Below, one piece after another: positions 49,566 through 59,639 of a DNA stretch of 64,000 nucleotides (position 1 is its first letter; each line of letters starts with the position of its first letter). The position numbers were made by a program, and so were the translations under genes. The stretch lies in assembly GCF_001544095.1 (NCBI RefSeq), contig NZ_BCPT01000014.1, forward strand, positions 1-64,000. Reading direction: 5' to 3'. The notes beneath the pieces are model-generated. The model ran no database searches, was not told the DNA's origin, and saw nothing but the letters and a program-made list of their open reading frames with translations. This DNA comes from Enterococcus casseliflavus NBRC 100478 (GTDB lineage: Bacteria > Bacillota > Bacilli > Lactobacillales > Enterococcaceae).

Positions 49566-50741
49566 ATGATTGAGTTTCAGCAGGTATCCAAAATTTACAA
49601 AGGTGGTAAAGTCGCTGTTGAAGATGTGAATCTTTCCTTTGAAAAAGGCGAATTCATTTGCTTCATCGGGACAAGTGGTAGCGGAAAGACGACTTGTATG
49701 CGGATGATCAACCGTATGACGGATCCTTCTAAAGGAAAAATCTTGATCAATGGAAAAAGCGTTACAGAGATCAACCCAGTGGAATTACGCCGTCAAATCG
49801 GCTATGTGATCCAAAGCATCGGTTTGATGCCTCACATGACGATTCGGGAAAACATTACATTGGTTCAAAAATTGTTAAAAGTCAGCCAAGAAGAACGCAA
49901 CAAAACTGCCGAGCGCATGATCGATTTGGTGGAATTGCCGCGAGAAATGCTCGACCGCTACCCCAACGAATTATCTGGGGGCCAACAGCAACGGATTGGT
50001 GTTGTCCGTGCCTTGGCAGCTGACCAAGATGTCATCTTAATGGATGAGCCTTTTGGCGCACTAGACCCAATCACTCGTGATTCTCTACAAGATTTGGTCA
50101 AAGACTTGCAAGAACGGCTTGGAAAAACCGTCGTCTTCGTTACCCACGATATGGATGAAGCATTGAAACTTGCTAGCCGCATCGTGATCATGAGTGAAGG
50201 AAAAGTCATTCAATTTGATACACCAGAAAATATTCTGCAACACCCAGCAACACCGTTTGTGGAAGAATTGATCGGTGAAGACCGCTTGTTGCAAGCAAAA
50301 CCTGACACGACGCCAGTTAAAGACGTGATGTTGAATACCCCGATCGCTATCACACCAGAAAAATCCTTACAAGAAGCGATTCACTTGATGCGAGAAAAAC
50401 GGGTCGATACCTTGCTGGTTACCGACAATAGCAACGTGCTAAAAGGCTACATCGATGTCGAATCCATCGACCGCAACCGTGGCAAAGTTACTAGTGTCGG
50501 CGATATCTTGAACAAAGATGTCTTTTTCGTTCGTGAAACCGCCTTGTTGCGGGATACCTTGCAACGCATTTTAAAACGCGGCTTAAAATATGTGCCGGTA
50601 GTAGATGCCGACAAACATTTAGTCGGGATTTTGACCCGTGCTTCCTTAGTTGATATCGTTTATGACGTGATTTGGGGCGATGAGCCATCGATCATGGAAG
50701 CCATTGAGTCGGCGAAACCTGAAGAAACTGAGGAGGTCTAG
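49566..50741 (+). CDS. opuCA: glycine betaine/carnitine/choline ABC transporter ATPase
   Basis: 391 residues. ABC motifs: Walker A GTSGSGKTT, signature LSGGQQQR, Walker B VILMDEPFGALD. Two CBS domains follow from about 255 to 370 (VKDVMLNTPIAITPEKSL..., VGDILNKDVFFVRETALL...), which sense ionic strength in this family. It drives uptake of compatible solutes under osmotic stress. First of four tightly linked genes. Confidence 0.94.
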   Translation: MIEFQQVSKIYKGGKVAVEDVNLSFEKGEFICFIGTSGSGKTTCMRMINRMTDPSKGKILINGKSVTEINPVELRRQIGYVIQSIGLMPHMTIRENITLVQKLLKVSQEERNKTAERMIDLVELPREMLDRYPNELSGGQQQRIGVVRALAADQDVILMDEPFGALDPITRDSLQDLVKDLQERLGKTVVFVTHDMDEALKLASRIVIMSEGKVIQFDTPENILQHPATPFVEELIGEDRLLQAKPDTTPVKDVMLNTPIAITPEKSLQEAIHLMREKRVDTLLVTDNSNVLKGYIDVESIDRNRGKVTSVGDILNKDVFFVRETALLRDTLQRILKRGLKYVPVVDADKHLVGILTRASLVDIVYDVIWGDEPSIMEAIESAKPEETEEV

Positions 50742-50744
50742 CGC

Positions 50745-51380
50745 ATGCAAAGCTTCTTTAATGAATATGGCGGCCAATTGGTCACCAAAAGTCTTGAACA
50801 TTTGTATATCTCCTTTGCTGCTTTGCTCTTAGGGATTCTTGTTGCTGTACCGATCGGTGTGATCTTGACCCGTTTCCCCAAAGCAGCAACGGTCGTGATC
50901 GGCATCACCAGTGCATTGCAAACCGTGCCTTCTTTGGCACTATTGGCATTGATGATCCCGATTTTAGGTGTCGGAAAAGTCCCTGCTATCGTCGCTCTTT
51001 TCATTTATTCCTTATTGCCGATTTTGCGAAATACCTACATTGGAATGAAAAAAGTCGATTGGAATTACCGCGATGTTGCCAAAGGGATGGGGATGACCAA
51101 CTTACAGTCGATCATCAGTGTGGAATTACCTCTAGCAATCCCAACGATCATGGCAGGGATCCGCTTATCGGCCGTGTATGTTTTAGCCTGGGCTACCTTG
51201 GCTTCTTACATTGGCGCCGGTGGACTTGGTGATTTGATCTTTAGCGGACTAAATAACTACCAACCGCCTTTGATTTTTGCTGGGACGATTCCAGTGACGA
51301 TCTTTGCTTTATTAGCTGACTGGTTACTGGGTTTGTTAGAAAACAAACTGACACCAGCTGCCTTAAGGGGGGATGCGTAA
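50745..51380 (+). CDS. opuCB: osmoprotectant ABC transporter permease
   Basis: 211 residues, six predicted spans, EAA-like loop [33 protein letters not shown] in part near 105-130. Starts 3 bases after opuCA and ends overlapping the binding-protein start (TAATG). Confidence 0.93.
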   Translation: MQSFFNEYGGQLVTKSLEHLYISFAALLLGILVAVPIGVILTRFPKAATVVIGITSALQTVPSLALLALMIPILGVGKVPAIVALFIYSLLPILRNTYIGMKKVDWNYRDVAKGMGMTNLQSIISVELPLAIPTIMAGIRLSAVYVLAWATLASYIGAGGLGDLIFSGLNNYQPPLIFAGTIPVTIFALLADWLLGLLENKLTPAALRGDA

Positions 51381-52300
51381 TGAAAAAAACTTCAAAATTA
51401 GCGCTGTTGTTTTCCTTAAGTGTCGCTTTACTTTCCGGCTGTTCCTTTCCCGGTTTAGCCTCGACTTCTGATGAGAATACCGTGGCGATTACAGGTGGCA
51501 TCACTTCCGAAGCCCAAATTCTTGGCGCAGTGGTTGCCGGTATGGTCGAACACTATACGGATAAAAACACAACCGTCATTAACAACTTAGCAACAACGAC
51601 CATCAATCACCAAGCGATGATGAATGGCGATGCGTCGATCTCAGCTGCCCGCTACACAGGCACTGACTTGACCACGACGTTAGGGTTGGAGCCAGAATCT
51701 GATCCGCAAGCCGCCTTTGACAAAGTCAAATCAGAATTTGAGCAACGGTACCAACAGACTTGGTTCCCTTCTTACGGCTTTGATAACACATATGTCTTTC
51801 TTGTCAGGAAAGACACTGCCGAAAAATACGGATTGGAAAAAGTCAGTGACTTGAAAGATGTCGCAGATCAATTAGTTGCAGGGGTCGATACCGCGTGGAT
51901 CACACGGGTCGGTGATGGGTACGATGGCTTCCAGAAAGCCTATGGATTCTCTTTCCAAAACATCCTACCGATGCAGATCGGTCTCGTCTATGATGCTGTT
52001 GATAACGGAAAAATGGATATCGTTTTAGGGTACTCAACCGACGGCCGGATCGGCAGTTACGATCTCGTGATGCTAGAAGATGATCTAAACTTCTTCCCGC
52101 CTTATGATGCCGCACCGATCGTCGATGACAAATTGTTGAAAGAAACACCTGAAATCGGCGATGCCCTGAACAAATTAGCAGGCAAAATCGATACCGAAAA
52201 AATGCAAGAATTGAATTACCAAGTGGATAATGACCTTCTAGAACCAACGGTAGTTGCCGAACGTTTCTTAGAAGAAAATAATTACTTCGAAGGAGAGTGA
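51380..52300 (+). CDS. opuCC: osmoprotectant-binding lipoprotein
   Basis: 306 residues, lipobox LSGC near residue 21, then the OpuAC-like fold: TVAITGGITSEAQILGAVVAGMVEHYTDKNT, WFPSYGFDNTYVFLVRKD and DIVLGYSTDGRIGSYDLVML. It delivers the quaternary amine to the permease pair. Substrate preference (betaine, carnitine, choline) is not visible. Confidence 0.93.
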   Translation: MKKTSKLALLFSLSVALLSGCSFPGLASTSDENTVAITGGITSEAQILGAVVAGMVEHYTDKNTTVINNLATTTINHQAMMNGDASISAARYTGTDLTTTLGLEPESDPQAAFDKVKSEFEQRYQQTWFPSYGFDNTYVFLVRKDTAEKYGLEKVSDLKDVADQLVAGVDTAWITRVGDGYDGFQKAYGFSFQNILPMQIGLVYDAVDNGKMDIVLGYSTDGRIGSYDLVMLEDDLNFFPPYDAAPIVDDKLLKETPEIGDALNKLAGKIDTEKMQELNYQVDNDLLEPTVVAERFLEENNYFEGE

Positions 52301-52304
52301 CGAA

Positions 52305-52967
52305 ATGGCAGACATGAATTTATTCCAACAATTTCTTTTCTATTTCCAAGAAAATGGCGGCTATGTTTTTGCCCAGTTCATTCGTCACTTCTTGATTTCA
52401 ATCTACGGGGTACTTTTTGCCTCGATCGTCGGGATTCCAATCGGGATCTTGATTTCTAAAAAAATGCGTTTGGCAGATTGGGTGATTCGTTTCGCCAATA
52501 TCATCCAGACGATTCCATCTTTAGCGATGATCTCGATTTTAATGATCGGCATGGGCTTAGGTGTGAATGTCGTGATTTTAACGATTTTTCTTTATTCTTT
52601 GTTACCGATAATCAAAAATACCTATACCGGCATGCGCCAAGTCGACCGCAATACGTTAGATGTCGGCAAAGGGATGGGGATGACTAGCTGGCAGCGATTG
52701 TATATGATCGAATTGCCATTGTCTGTTTCGGTGATCATGGCAGGGATTCGAAACGCCTTAGTCGTGGCGATCGGTATCACCGCTATTGGCGCTTTCGTTG
52801 GTGCTGGTGGACTGGGGGACATCATCATCCGTGGAACCAATGCGACGGATGGTGCATCGATCATCTTAGCCGGTGCTTTACCAACTGCCTTGATGGCGAT
52901 CATTACGGATCTTGGGCTAAGCTTTATTGAACGCCGCTTAGATCCCGCCAGCCGTACTTCACGCTAA
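52305..52967 (+). CDS. opuCD: osmoprotectant ABC transporter permease
   Basis: 220 residues, six spans, partner of OpuCB with the loop MRQVDRNTLDVGKGMGMTSWQRLYM. Starts 4 bases after opuCC, with AAGGAGAG before the ATG. Last gene; terminator follows. Confidence 0.93.
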   Translation: MADMNLFQQFLFYFQENGGYVFAQFIRHFLISIYGVLFASIVGIPIGILISKKMRLADWVIRFANIIQTIPSLAMISILMIGMGLGVNVVILTIFLYSLLPIIKNTYTGMRQVDRNTLDVGKGMGMTSWQRLYMIELPLSVSVIMAGIRNALVVAIGITAIGAFVGAGGLGDIIIRGTNATDGASIILAGALPTALMAIITDLGLSFIERRLDPASRTSR

Positions 52968-52986
52968 ACTTATTTGGAAAAAGCAA

Positions 52987-53025
52987 AAGCCGTTGTGACC
53001 ATTTATTGGTCGCAACGGCTTTTTT
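52987..53025 (+). terminator. opuC operon terminator
   Basis: Stem AGCCGTTGTGACC / GGTCGCAACGGCT (one G-T like pair), 7-base loop, five T. Confidence 0.85.
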
Positions 53026-53098
53026 GGTTCGGTCATTTTTCAGAAAAGCATCGCTTCAGCCGCTTTCCTTTTTAGGGTTAACGCCCTGCTCTTTTTTG

Positions 53099-55930
53099 CT
53101 ATTTATCCATTCCGTATACTTCGACTTCATAGATTCGGGCTGCTGAGTCTGCTCCTTGTGTTGGTTTATCGATACTGATTTTTACATATTGCACCTTCTT
53201 GACGGCAAACGTATTGGTGCTAGTGCCCGCTTCATTTTTCAACGTTCGTGAAACTGGCTCATAGTCTTTGCCATCTTCACTGACGAGCACCGTATACGCC
53301 CGCGTATTCATGTCTGGGCCTTCTCCACCAGCTTCCGCATGGGCGAGGCGTACTTCACTGACCGTTTGTGGTCGACCGAGATCGATCATCAACTCATGAG
53401 GCGCATTGCCTGTCGCACACCACTTCGTACTCAAATCACCATCGAGGGCAAAAGCTGGTGCTTCGGCATCATTGACAAACGATGAAGCAGTTGCTTCGGC
53501 ATCTTTTGAAAGCAGCAGCAACTCTTTCGGCGCATCAGCAGAAATCGTGATCAATCCCGCCATTTCCAGAGGGGTCTCTCCTGCTTCGTTTTTGGCAACA
53601 AGCGTGACTTTGTAGGTACCTGGTTCCGAATAAGTCACTTGGGGATTTTCTTCTGTACTGCTGGTGATATCTCCGCCTTCAAACGTCCATTCAAATGCTT
53701 CGGCATTCGCAGATGAGGTATTCGTGAAGGTGATCGTTTCCCCCGGTGCCGCTAAGGTTTTAGAGGCTGTAAAGGCTGCTTTTGGCAGCTGATTGTTCGG
53801 CCAAGTGATCTCCACCGTATCGGATAGCTTGCCGCGATTGCCATAGCGATCCACTGCCACCACCGCGAACTTGGTTTTCGTTCCTTTTGGTCGTTCAACG
53901 GCATTCAAATAGTGGTTGGTTGCTGGCGTAGCTGCTAAGAAAGAGCGTGAGCCGTCATCGTTCAATTGGTAGATCTCATAAACCGCAGCTGTCTTGTCCT
54001 TGGCAGCTTCCCACGTTAAACGGACACCCGCATAGTTGCCCTCTTCTTCATCAAAGAGCACATCCTCAACCGTTAATGCTTCGGCAGCGAATTTCTCCGC
54101 TTTCTGATCTCCGATCGTTAATTGCCCTAGATTCAACTCATAGACATCACTGGTATCTTTCGTGGTTATGTCATAACCGATCGCTGTCACTTCCCCTTTG
54201 ATGTCTTTCAATGAGTAAGTGATCGTCGTCCAGTCTGTTGCGACCTCTTTGTCTCCTTTGATCGTTTGTGTTGAACCATCGGCTAAGGTCACGACCAAAT
54301 CAAGAGCTGTCGGTACCGTTGCTTTGACAGTCGTCGTCAGCTTCGTCTTTTTCGTCACAGGAAATGCTGTCTGATACAATGCCATGTGACTGGTACTACC
54401 TTTTGTCATCTGTCCACGTAGTTTCAGTGCATTTCCGCCATTATAGGCATCCGCATAATTGATTGATACAGCCAAATTATTGTCTTTTCCATGGTCAAAG
54501 ACCCAACGATAGGTCGGCAAAATAGCTTGCAAGCTTCGGTTGTTCCAATTGCGGCTGGACACTTTTTCTCCCTCGATAAAATAGTTGTAGCCATTCCCCA
54601 GACTAAAATTCGTCACAAAAGGCAGCTCTGTGATAGCGGTCTGTTCCAGGGCATAGGTGGAGATCCCAGGCCACTCTGTCGCTTCTGGCAGCTGGCTTTC
54701 CCGAGGATCGCCTGTGTTATTGACCCAAAAAGCATTCTCTTTGCTTTGGAAATCATCCGGCGTACTAGCAGAAGAATAGGTCCAGCTTGGCACATACAGG
54801 CCTAATGAGGTATAAGGAACGCCTTTTTCATCCGTAAACAGATCCCAGCGTACAGGCGTTGAATAACCATTTTCTTGCACATCGATCCCAGCAAAAAGAT
54901 CGTAAGGATCGACACCGATTTCATGGGCTTTTTCATTGGAGGCCTTCAACAGCTCTTTGTCCGCCAGTTTGTCAGTGGTCCACCAGAAATTCAAGAACAT
55001 ACTATCTGCCAATGGGTTCATCTCTGCATCCACCAAATAGGCTTTGTTCTTATCCGTCAAAGCGTTTTGCCAATCCATTTTCCCATCACTCGTCATGGAA
55101 TCATACCACATGATCTCTAAATGCTCGTCGGCTTGTTCTTTGAATTGGGCGATCAATTCTTGCATCGCTTTGGCGTGGCTTTCATTTAGTCCTTTACCAT
55201 CAGCCCCCGATTGTTCGACACCTTCCGCTGCATCATCAAAACTAGTGACCGCCGTATCGGTTTCTTGATTGATGAACCAGCCATCAAAGCCATACGTATT
55301 GGCAACTTCGATCATCTTTTCTACGATCGGAAAATTGCCATCCTCATCCTTAGCTAAAAACGTATCTAGCCATTCCAGTTTCCCACCATGGGCAGTTTGC
55401 GGAAAGAAGATCGTTCCTAAAACCGGCACGCCATTCCTATGAGCAGCATCTGTCACATCAGGACTTGGTGGTACGATGATCCCTTCGCCAGAAGAGCCGC
55501 CCCAATAAACCAATTGATCGATGTATTGCCAATAAGAAAAGACATTGGCATCAAAGGTATTGATCCCTCGTGGTGCATTGCCGCTCGTACTGCTATTCAT
55601 GATCGAAAGCGCTACGACTTTGGTTTCTGCCGTTTGCGTGTCATTCATCTTCGGCAACGTCTCTTTAGCTGCCCGCTGCGCTAATGGAACAACGCTGGTA
55701 TTGTATTTCGCATCTGGATCTTTTTCAAAAGACCATGCCAACAAATCTTCTGGGAACCAATAAGACGACTCCGGTTGATTGTCCATCGCTTTTTCCAACG
55801 TACTTTTGGCTGTTTCTTGGTAAACGACTTTTCCAGTTGTCTTCGCCTCACTTTGGGTGCAGCCGCCGATTGCCGTTGCCGCTGCCAATACCAACAAAGA
55901 TACGCCAACTTTACTGATTTTCCTTGTCAC
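53099..55930 (-). CDS. GH85 endo-beta-N-acetylglucosaminidase, lipoprotein
   Basis: 943 residues. Lipoprotein signal with cysteine 24 (AIGGC). GH85 catalytic domain about 100-480, with the active-site pair N221 and E223 in FDGWFINQET, plus VYWGGSSGEGIIVPP and GVPVLGTIFFP before it. Then a beta-sandwich region, a PKD-like domain (about 710-800) and a C-terminal F5/8 type C domain (about 805-943). The enzyme cuts the chitobiose core of N-glycans and leaves one GlcNAc on asparagine. It is attached outside the membrane. No LPXTG anchor. A cre-like site precedes it. Confidence 0.93.
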   Translation of the reverse strand: MTRKISKVGVSLLVLAAATAIGGCTQSEAKTTGKVVYQETAKSTLEKAMDNQPESSYWFPEDLLAWSFEKDPDAKYNTSVVPLAQRAAKETLPKMNDTQTAETKVVALSIMNSSTSGNAPRGINTFDANVFSYWQYIDQLVYWGGSSGEGIIVPPSPDVTDAAHRNGVPVLGTIFFPQTAHGGKLEWLDTFLAKDEDGNFPIVEKMIEVANTYGFDGWFINQETDTAVTSFDDAAEGVEQSGADGKGLNESHAKAMQELIAQFKEQADEHLEIMWYDSMTSDGKMDWQNALTDKNKAYLVDAEMNPLADSMFLNFWWTTDKLADKELLKASNEKAHEIGVDPYDLFAGIDVQENGYSTPVRWDLFTDEKGVPYTSLGLYVPSWTYSSASTPDDFQSKENAFWVNNTGDPRESQLPEATEWPGISTYALEQTAITELPFVTNFSLGNGYNYFIEGEKVSSRNWNNRSLQAILPTYRWVFDHGKDNNLAVSINYADAYNGGNALKLRGQMTKGSTSHMALYQTAFPVTKKTKLTTTVKATVPTALDLVVTLADGSTQTIKGDKEVATDWTTITYSLKDIKGEVTAIGYDITTKDTSDVYELNLGQLTIGDQKAEKFAAEALTVEDVLFDEEEGNYAGVRLTWEAAKDKTAAVYEIYQLNDDGSRSFLAATPATNHYLNAVERPKGTKTKFAVVAVDRYGNRGKLSDTVEITWPNNQLPKAAFTASKTLAAPGETITFTNTSSANAEAFEWTFEGGDITSSTEENPQVTYSEPGTYKVTLVAKNEAGETPLEMAGLITISADAPKELLLLSKDAEATASSFVNDAEAPAFALDGDLSTKWCATGNAPHELMIDLGRPQTVSEVRLAHAEAGGEGPDMNTRAYTVLVSEDGKDYEPVSRTLKNEAGTSTNTFAVKKVQYVKISIDKPTQGADSAARIYEVEVYGMDK

Positions 55931-55980
55931 ACTTCTTCCTCCTTGTTTTACATAAACCCGCCAACATTCCTACACTAAAA

Positions 55981-55994
55981 CGATAACGCTTTCA
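55981..55994. promoter_or_regulatory. cre-like site upstream of GH85 gene
   Basis: CGATAACGCTTTCA matches the CcpA consensus at 12 of 14 positions, 51 bases before the start codon. Confidence 0.45.
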
Positions 55995-56057
55995 AAGATA
56001 GGAATATAGGAACAAATTAAAGAAATCATGCAACAAATCCAAGAAGGTTGAGTTTAG

Positions 56058-56089
56058 AAAAAAAAAGAGCCTCCTTTTAGGGAAGCTCT
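56058..56089 (-). terminator. terminator of the GH127 operon
   Basis: Stem AGAGCTTCC / GGAGGCTCT on the minus strand (one G-U type pair), 6-base loop and nine U. Confidence 0.75.
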
Positions 56090-56106
56090 TTGGCCCTGCT
56101 TACTTC

Positions 56107-58047
56107 TTACTTCTTTCCAACGAGCGGCAGCCAAACGCGCATTTCGCCTATGCCCCGATTGCCCCATAAATGGTATGGGATCAGTTGCCACGTACGAGGT
56201 ATGACCGTTTCCGCTCGTTCTTCGTAAAGGGTTGTTCCCAACCATTCTTCGCTTTGGTAGCCTTTGATCGCCAAGCGTAAAGTAGTTGGCAACAACGTAT
56301 CCTCTTTCGAAAAGGTCGCCTCCAGCGCCTGTGGGTCGATGCGGCAACGCCAGAGTGCTTGACCATTGTCGGCTTCTTCTATGCAATACACGAAGGGACC
56401 ACGTTGCAATGCGACTTGATTGATGTCTTGAATAACTTGAGGATTCGCACGCAAGATTTGCAATGGTTGTTCAAAACGGATATTGGCCGTCACGTTTTCG
56501 ACTGCCTCAAAGATGATTGCCTCGCTCGTCTCCTGCCATTCGTGTTCACTATCGATTTGAAACTTACTTAGTCCGTTAGGTTTGTGGATGATGAGCGTCT
56601 TTGGAATGCCTTGATAGCGAATCGTGAGGTCCTCTGTAAAAGGAAACCCGCCCGTTTGTTCAAACGTAAATTGATCAGGTTCTTCTAAACGGCTTGCTAC
56701 AAATAAATTCACGTAAAGCTTCTCTTGATCGCAAGTGTAAACCAAGCGCTGCAGCGAAGCGACCATCCGTGCAAAATTGGGCGGACAACACGCACAACCG
56801 AGCCAATCAGGTCGTTGAGCTTTGACGTGGCCTTTGCCAGGATTTTCCTGATCTCGTTGGGGATTGACCTCCAAAGGATTCACGTAGAAAAAGTGTTTGC
56901 CGTCAATTGCCGCACCAGAAAGGACGCTATTATACAACGCTCGTTCCATCGTCGCTAAATATTTTGGTTCATTGGTTAGTTTGAACAGCTCAAAAGAAAA
57001 TTGGACCAATGCAATGGCTGCACAGGTTTCACAATACATCGTATCATTTGGCAAATCATAGGGACCGACAAAGGCTTCCCCGTGAACGGTTGAGCCGACG
57101 CCACCGGTCACATACATTTTCTTACAGGCGATGTCTTCCCAGATCGCTTCGCAAGCATCGATCAATTCTTGATCTTGGGTATGCTGGGCGACTTTTGCCA
57201 TCCCGCTTGCCATATACAGCATTCGTACCGCATGACCTTTGGCTTCATGCTGCTTTTTAGGTTGATCGTAGGCTTGTAAATAGGTGAGGTCTACCCTTGG
57301 CGTTTCATCTGATAAGCCATCCGCTTGGTTTTTCAAGATTTCTTTTTCGTAAAAGGCAGGATCTTCCCCACGTACTTCAAGAAAGAAATCAGCTAATGTC
57401 AAATAGATTTGTTTACCGGTGTATTCATACAAACGCACCAGAGCCAATTCGATCTCTTGATGGCCATCAGCACCTTGAATTTTTCCAGGCTCCCGCCCAA
57501 AATACGTGCAAATATTGGCGATATTTTTCTCTGCCACGGTCAGTAATTTATCCTTGCCTGTTGCTTGATCATAAGCGATAGCCGCTTCGACTAGATGCCC
57601 GGCACAATAAAGTTCATGACTGAAATACAGCTGACGGTATTTTAACTTCGGTCGGGTCAATTGAAAGAAGGTATTTAAGTAGCCATCCGCTTCTTGCGCA
57701 GCAGCAACTAAGTCAATCACTTCATCTACTGTCTTTTCCAATTGCGGATCGCTAGTATTCAACAAGCTATACCCAGCCGACTCGATCCATTTGTAGACAT
57801 CACTATCTTGGAAAAACCAGCCAAAATGTTCCCCTTCCATTTGCCCTGCAGCGATGCGAAAATTCGCCAATGCATGGCTTTTCCCAGCTGGCAAATTGGG
57901 ATCTTCCCGTTCTGCTTGAACATCTACATCGATTTCATCATTTAAGACTTGGTATTGGTAAGGAATCGTTTCTTTGCGAACAAGCTCTTGGTATCCTTGC
58001 CAAAACTCGTCCGTGAGCTGGATCTTGTTTAATGCGAATTCTTTCAT
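56107..58047 (-). CDS. GH127 beta-L-arabinofuranosidase
   Basis: 646 residues, no signal peptide, cytosolic. The zinc-binding cysteines and nucleophilic cysteine appear in WLGCACCPPNFARM, and the conserved glutamate in MYCETCAAIALV, as in the Cys-nucleophile GH127 enzymes. These remove beta-L-arabinofuranose from hydroxyproline-linked plant arabinans and related glycans. Last gene of the importer operon, 49 bases after the YesL gene. The imported substrate is therefore probably a beta-arabinoside. Confidence 0.92.
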   Translation of the reverse strand: MKEFALNKIQLTDEFWQGYQELVRKETIPYQYQVLNDEIDVDVQAEREDPNLPAGKSHALANFRIAAGQMEGEHFGWFFQDSDVYKWIESAGYSLLNTSDPQLEKTVDEVIDLVAAAQEADGYLNTFFQLTRPKLKYRQLYFSHELYCAGHLVEAAIAYDQATGKDKLLTVAEKNIANICTYFGREPGKIQGADGHQEIELALVRLYEYTGKQIYLTLADFFLEVRGEDPAFYEKEILKNQADGLSDETPRVDLTYLQAYDQPKKQHEAKGHAVRMLYMASGMAKVAQHTQDQELIDACEAIWEDIACKKMYVTGGVGSTVHGEAFVGPYDLPNDTMYCETCAAIALVQFSFELFKLTNEPKYLATMERALYNSVLSGAAIDGKHFFYVNPLEVNPQRDQENPGKGHVKAQRPDWLGCACCPPNFARMVASLQRLVYTCDQEKLYVNLFVASRLEEPDQFTFEQTGGFPFTEDLTIRYQGIPKTLIIHKPNGLSKFQIDSEHEWQETSEAIIFEAVENVTANIRFEQPLQILRANPQVIQDINQVALQRGPFVYCIEEADNGQALWRCRIDPQALEATFSKEDTLLPTTLRLAIKGYQSEEWLGTTLYEERAETVIPRTWQLIPYHLWGNRGIGEMRVWLPLVGKK

Positions 58048-58096
58048 TACGTTCTCCTGTTCTTTTATTTTGAGATTTTATGGTAAATGTACGAGC

Positions 58097-58729
58097 TTAG
58101 ACAGTCGTATGCTTTTTTTCAGGTAAAAAGACATACGCATCTTTTTGTTTAAACAAATTAAGTTGAAAATAAACCAGCGGTGTAACACCAAATACGAAGA
58201 ATAAACCCGGTAGTAGGTAGTAGCAACAGCTGATCCCGACCATAAGGACGAAAATTTGACCGGTCAATCCAGGTTTGCCAAGCATTAGAATCAAACTTTT
58301 TTTAAGCATGGGTTTCCAAGCTCGTTCGTGTTGAAAAAACCAAAAGAGATTGGCTAAAAAAAGGAGACTAATTACTATCAGAAGTTGGATCAACAAATAA
58401 ACGGTTGTATCGGCTTCGGTAAAGACATAGTGTCTCATTAGCATCAAGTCAATCGAAAAAAGGGCTGCTAAAGGAAGGATAAAGAGTCCTAATCGATTCA
58501 TTCTCCAAAAGTTTTTTCGAAAGCTTTTTGCAAAGGACTGAAACAATTTTATCGCATTTGCTTCTTGATATTTTTCATCATTGCAAAGTTCGTAAACCGC
58601 ATTGGTTGCTGGCAATAGTCCGAAAAGAACTAAGCCGAATAAGGTAAACAGCAGCCAATAGCAATGCAACAGAAATAACAGTAAGCCTTTTTTCCCAATG
58701 CTCACATGTAAATCGACTAGCTTATTCAT
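58097..58729 (-). CDS. YesL/DUF624 membrane protein (second copy)
   Basis: 210 residues, about five hydrophobic segments; the family pattern LLFTLFGLVLFGLLPATNAVYEL near the N-terminus is clear. Located between the permease and the GH127 gene, the same place as in other YesL loci. Function not settled; see the related protein at 18653-19309. Confidence 0.85.
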   Translation of the reverse strand: MNKLVDLHVSIGKKGLLLFLLHCYWLLFTLFGLVLFGLLPATNAVYELCNDEKYQEANAIKLFQSFAKSFRKNFWRMNRLGLFILPLAALFSIDLMLMRHYVFTEADTTVYLLIQLLIVISLLFLANLFWFFQHERAWKPMLKKSLILMLGKPGLTGQIFVLMVGISCCYYLLPGLFFVFGVTPLVYFQLNLFKQKDAYVFLPEKKHTTV

Positions 58730-58733
58730 GTAC

Positions 58734-59627
58734 TCACCCTTTCATTGCACCAATCATGACTCCTTTATCAAAGTATTTCTGTAGGAAAGGATAGATCACC
58801 AAAATCGGTAAGGTCGAAACAATGATGGCGCCATATTTGATCTGATCTGCATATTGTTGTCCGTAGCCATCACCCAAAGCGCCCGCACCACCTGCAGATG
58901 CTTGATTTGATAGTAAAATATCTCGCAGAACGATCTGTAAAGGTTGTTTTTCGTAGTCGCGAATAAATACGAGTCCTGTAAAGAAATCGTTCCAATGTTG
59001 GACCAAATAGTAAAGACCCACCACAGAAATGACTGCTTTGGATAGCGGTAGCGCCACAGTAACAAAAAATTTTGCATAGGAGCAACCATCTAGAGCGGCT
59101 GCTTCATAGAGACTATCCGGAATGCTTGTCTCAAAAAAGCTTCTTGCAATGATCAAGTTATAGACATTGACTGCTGAGGGAATAATAAAGACCCACATAC
59201 TATCGATCAACCCCACATCTCGATAAAGTAAATACGTAGGGATCAAGCCACCATTGAAAAACATCGTAAAGGTAAAGAGAAACATCAAAAGTTTTCGAGG
59301 TTTAAATTCCTTTCTTGATAAGGCAAAAGCTGCGGGCAAAGTAAAAATTAAATTGACCGCAGTTCCTCCTAACGTATAAATCAAGGTATTGCGATAGCCC
59401 GTCCAGATCCTAGCATCTTGTAAAATTTTTTCAAAACCAAAAAAGCTGATATTCCTAGGAAAGAGTGTGACTAATCCTTTAGAAACCATGTTGGAATCAC
59501 TAATTGAAGCGATGACGACAAAAAAGAGCGGATAGACGACAATCAAAAAGATACTCAAGCAAAGTATGATGATCGCTAGGTTAAAAAGAAGATCTGATTT
59601 AGGTTTGTTTGTTAGTGATAGATTCAT
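58734..59627 (-). CDS. sugar ABC transporter permease, LplC type
   Basis: 297 residues, six spans, EAA loop YEAAALDGCSYAKFFVTVALP near 190. Partner of the LplB-type permease, 12 bases downstream of it. It belongs to the family that imports plant oligosaccharides such as aldouronates or arabinosides with an LplA-type binding protein. Confidence 0.9.
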   Translation of the reverse strand: MNLSLTNKPKSDLLFNLAIIILCLSIFLIVVYPLFFVVIASISDSNMVSKGLVTLFPRNISFFGFEKILQDARIWTGYRNTLIYTLGGTAVNLIFTLPAAFALSRKEFKPRKLLMFLFTFTMFFNGGLIPTYLLYRDVGLIDSMWVFIIPSAVNVYNLIIARSFFETSIPDSLYEAAALDGCSYAKFFVTVALPLSKAVISVVGLYYLVQHWNDFFTGLVFIRDYEKQPLQIVLRDILLSNQASAGGAGALGDGYGQQYADQIKYGAIIVSTLPILVIYPFLQKYFDKGVMIGAMKG

Positions 59628-59639
59628 ATAGCCACCCCT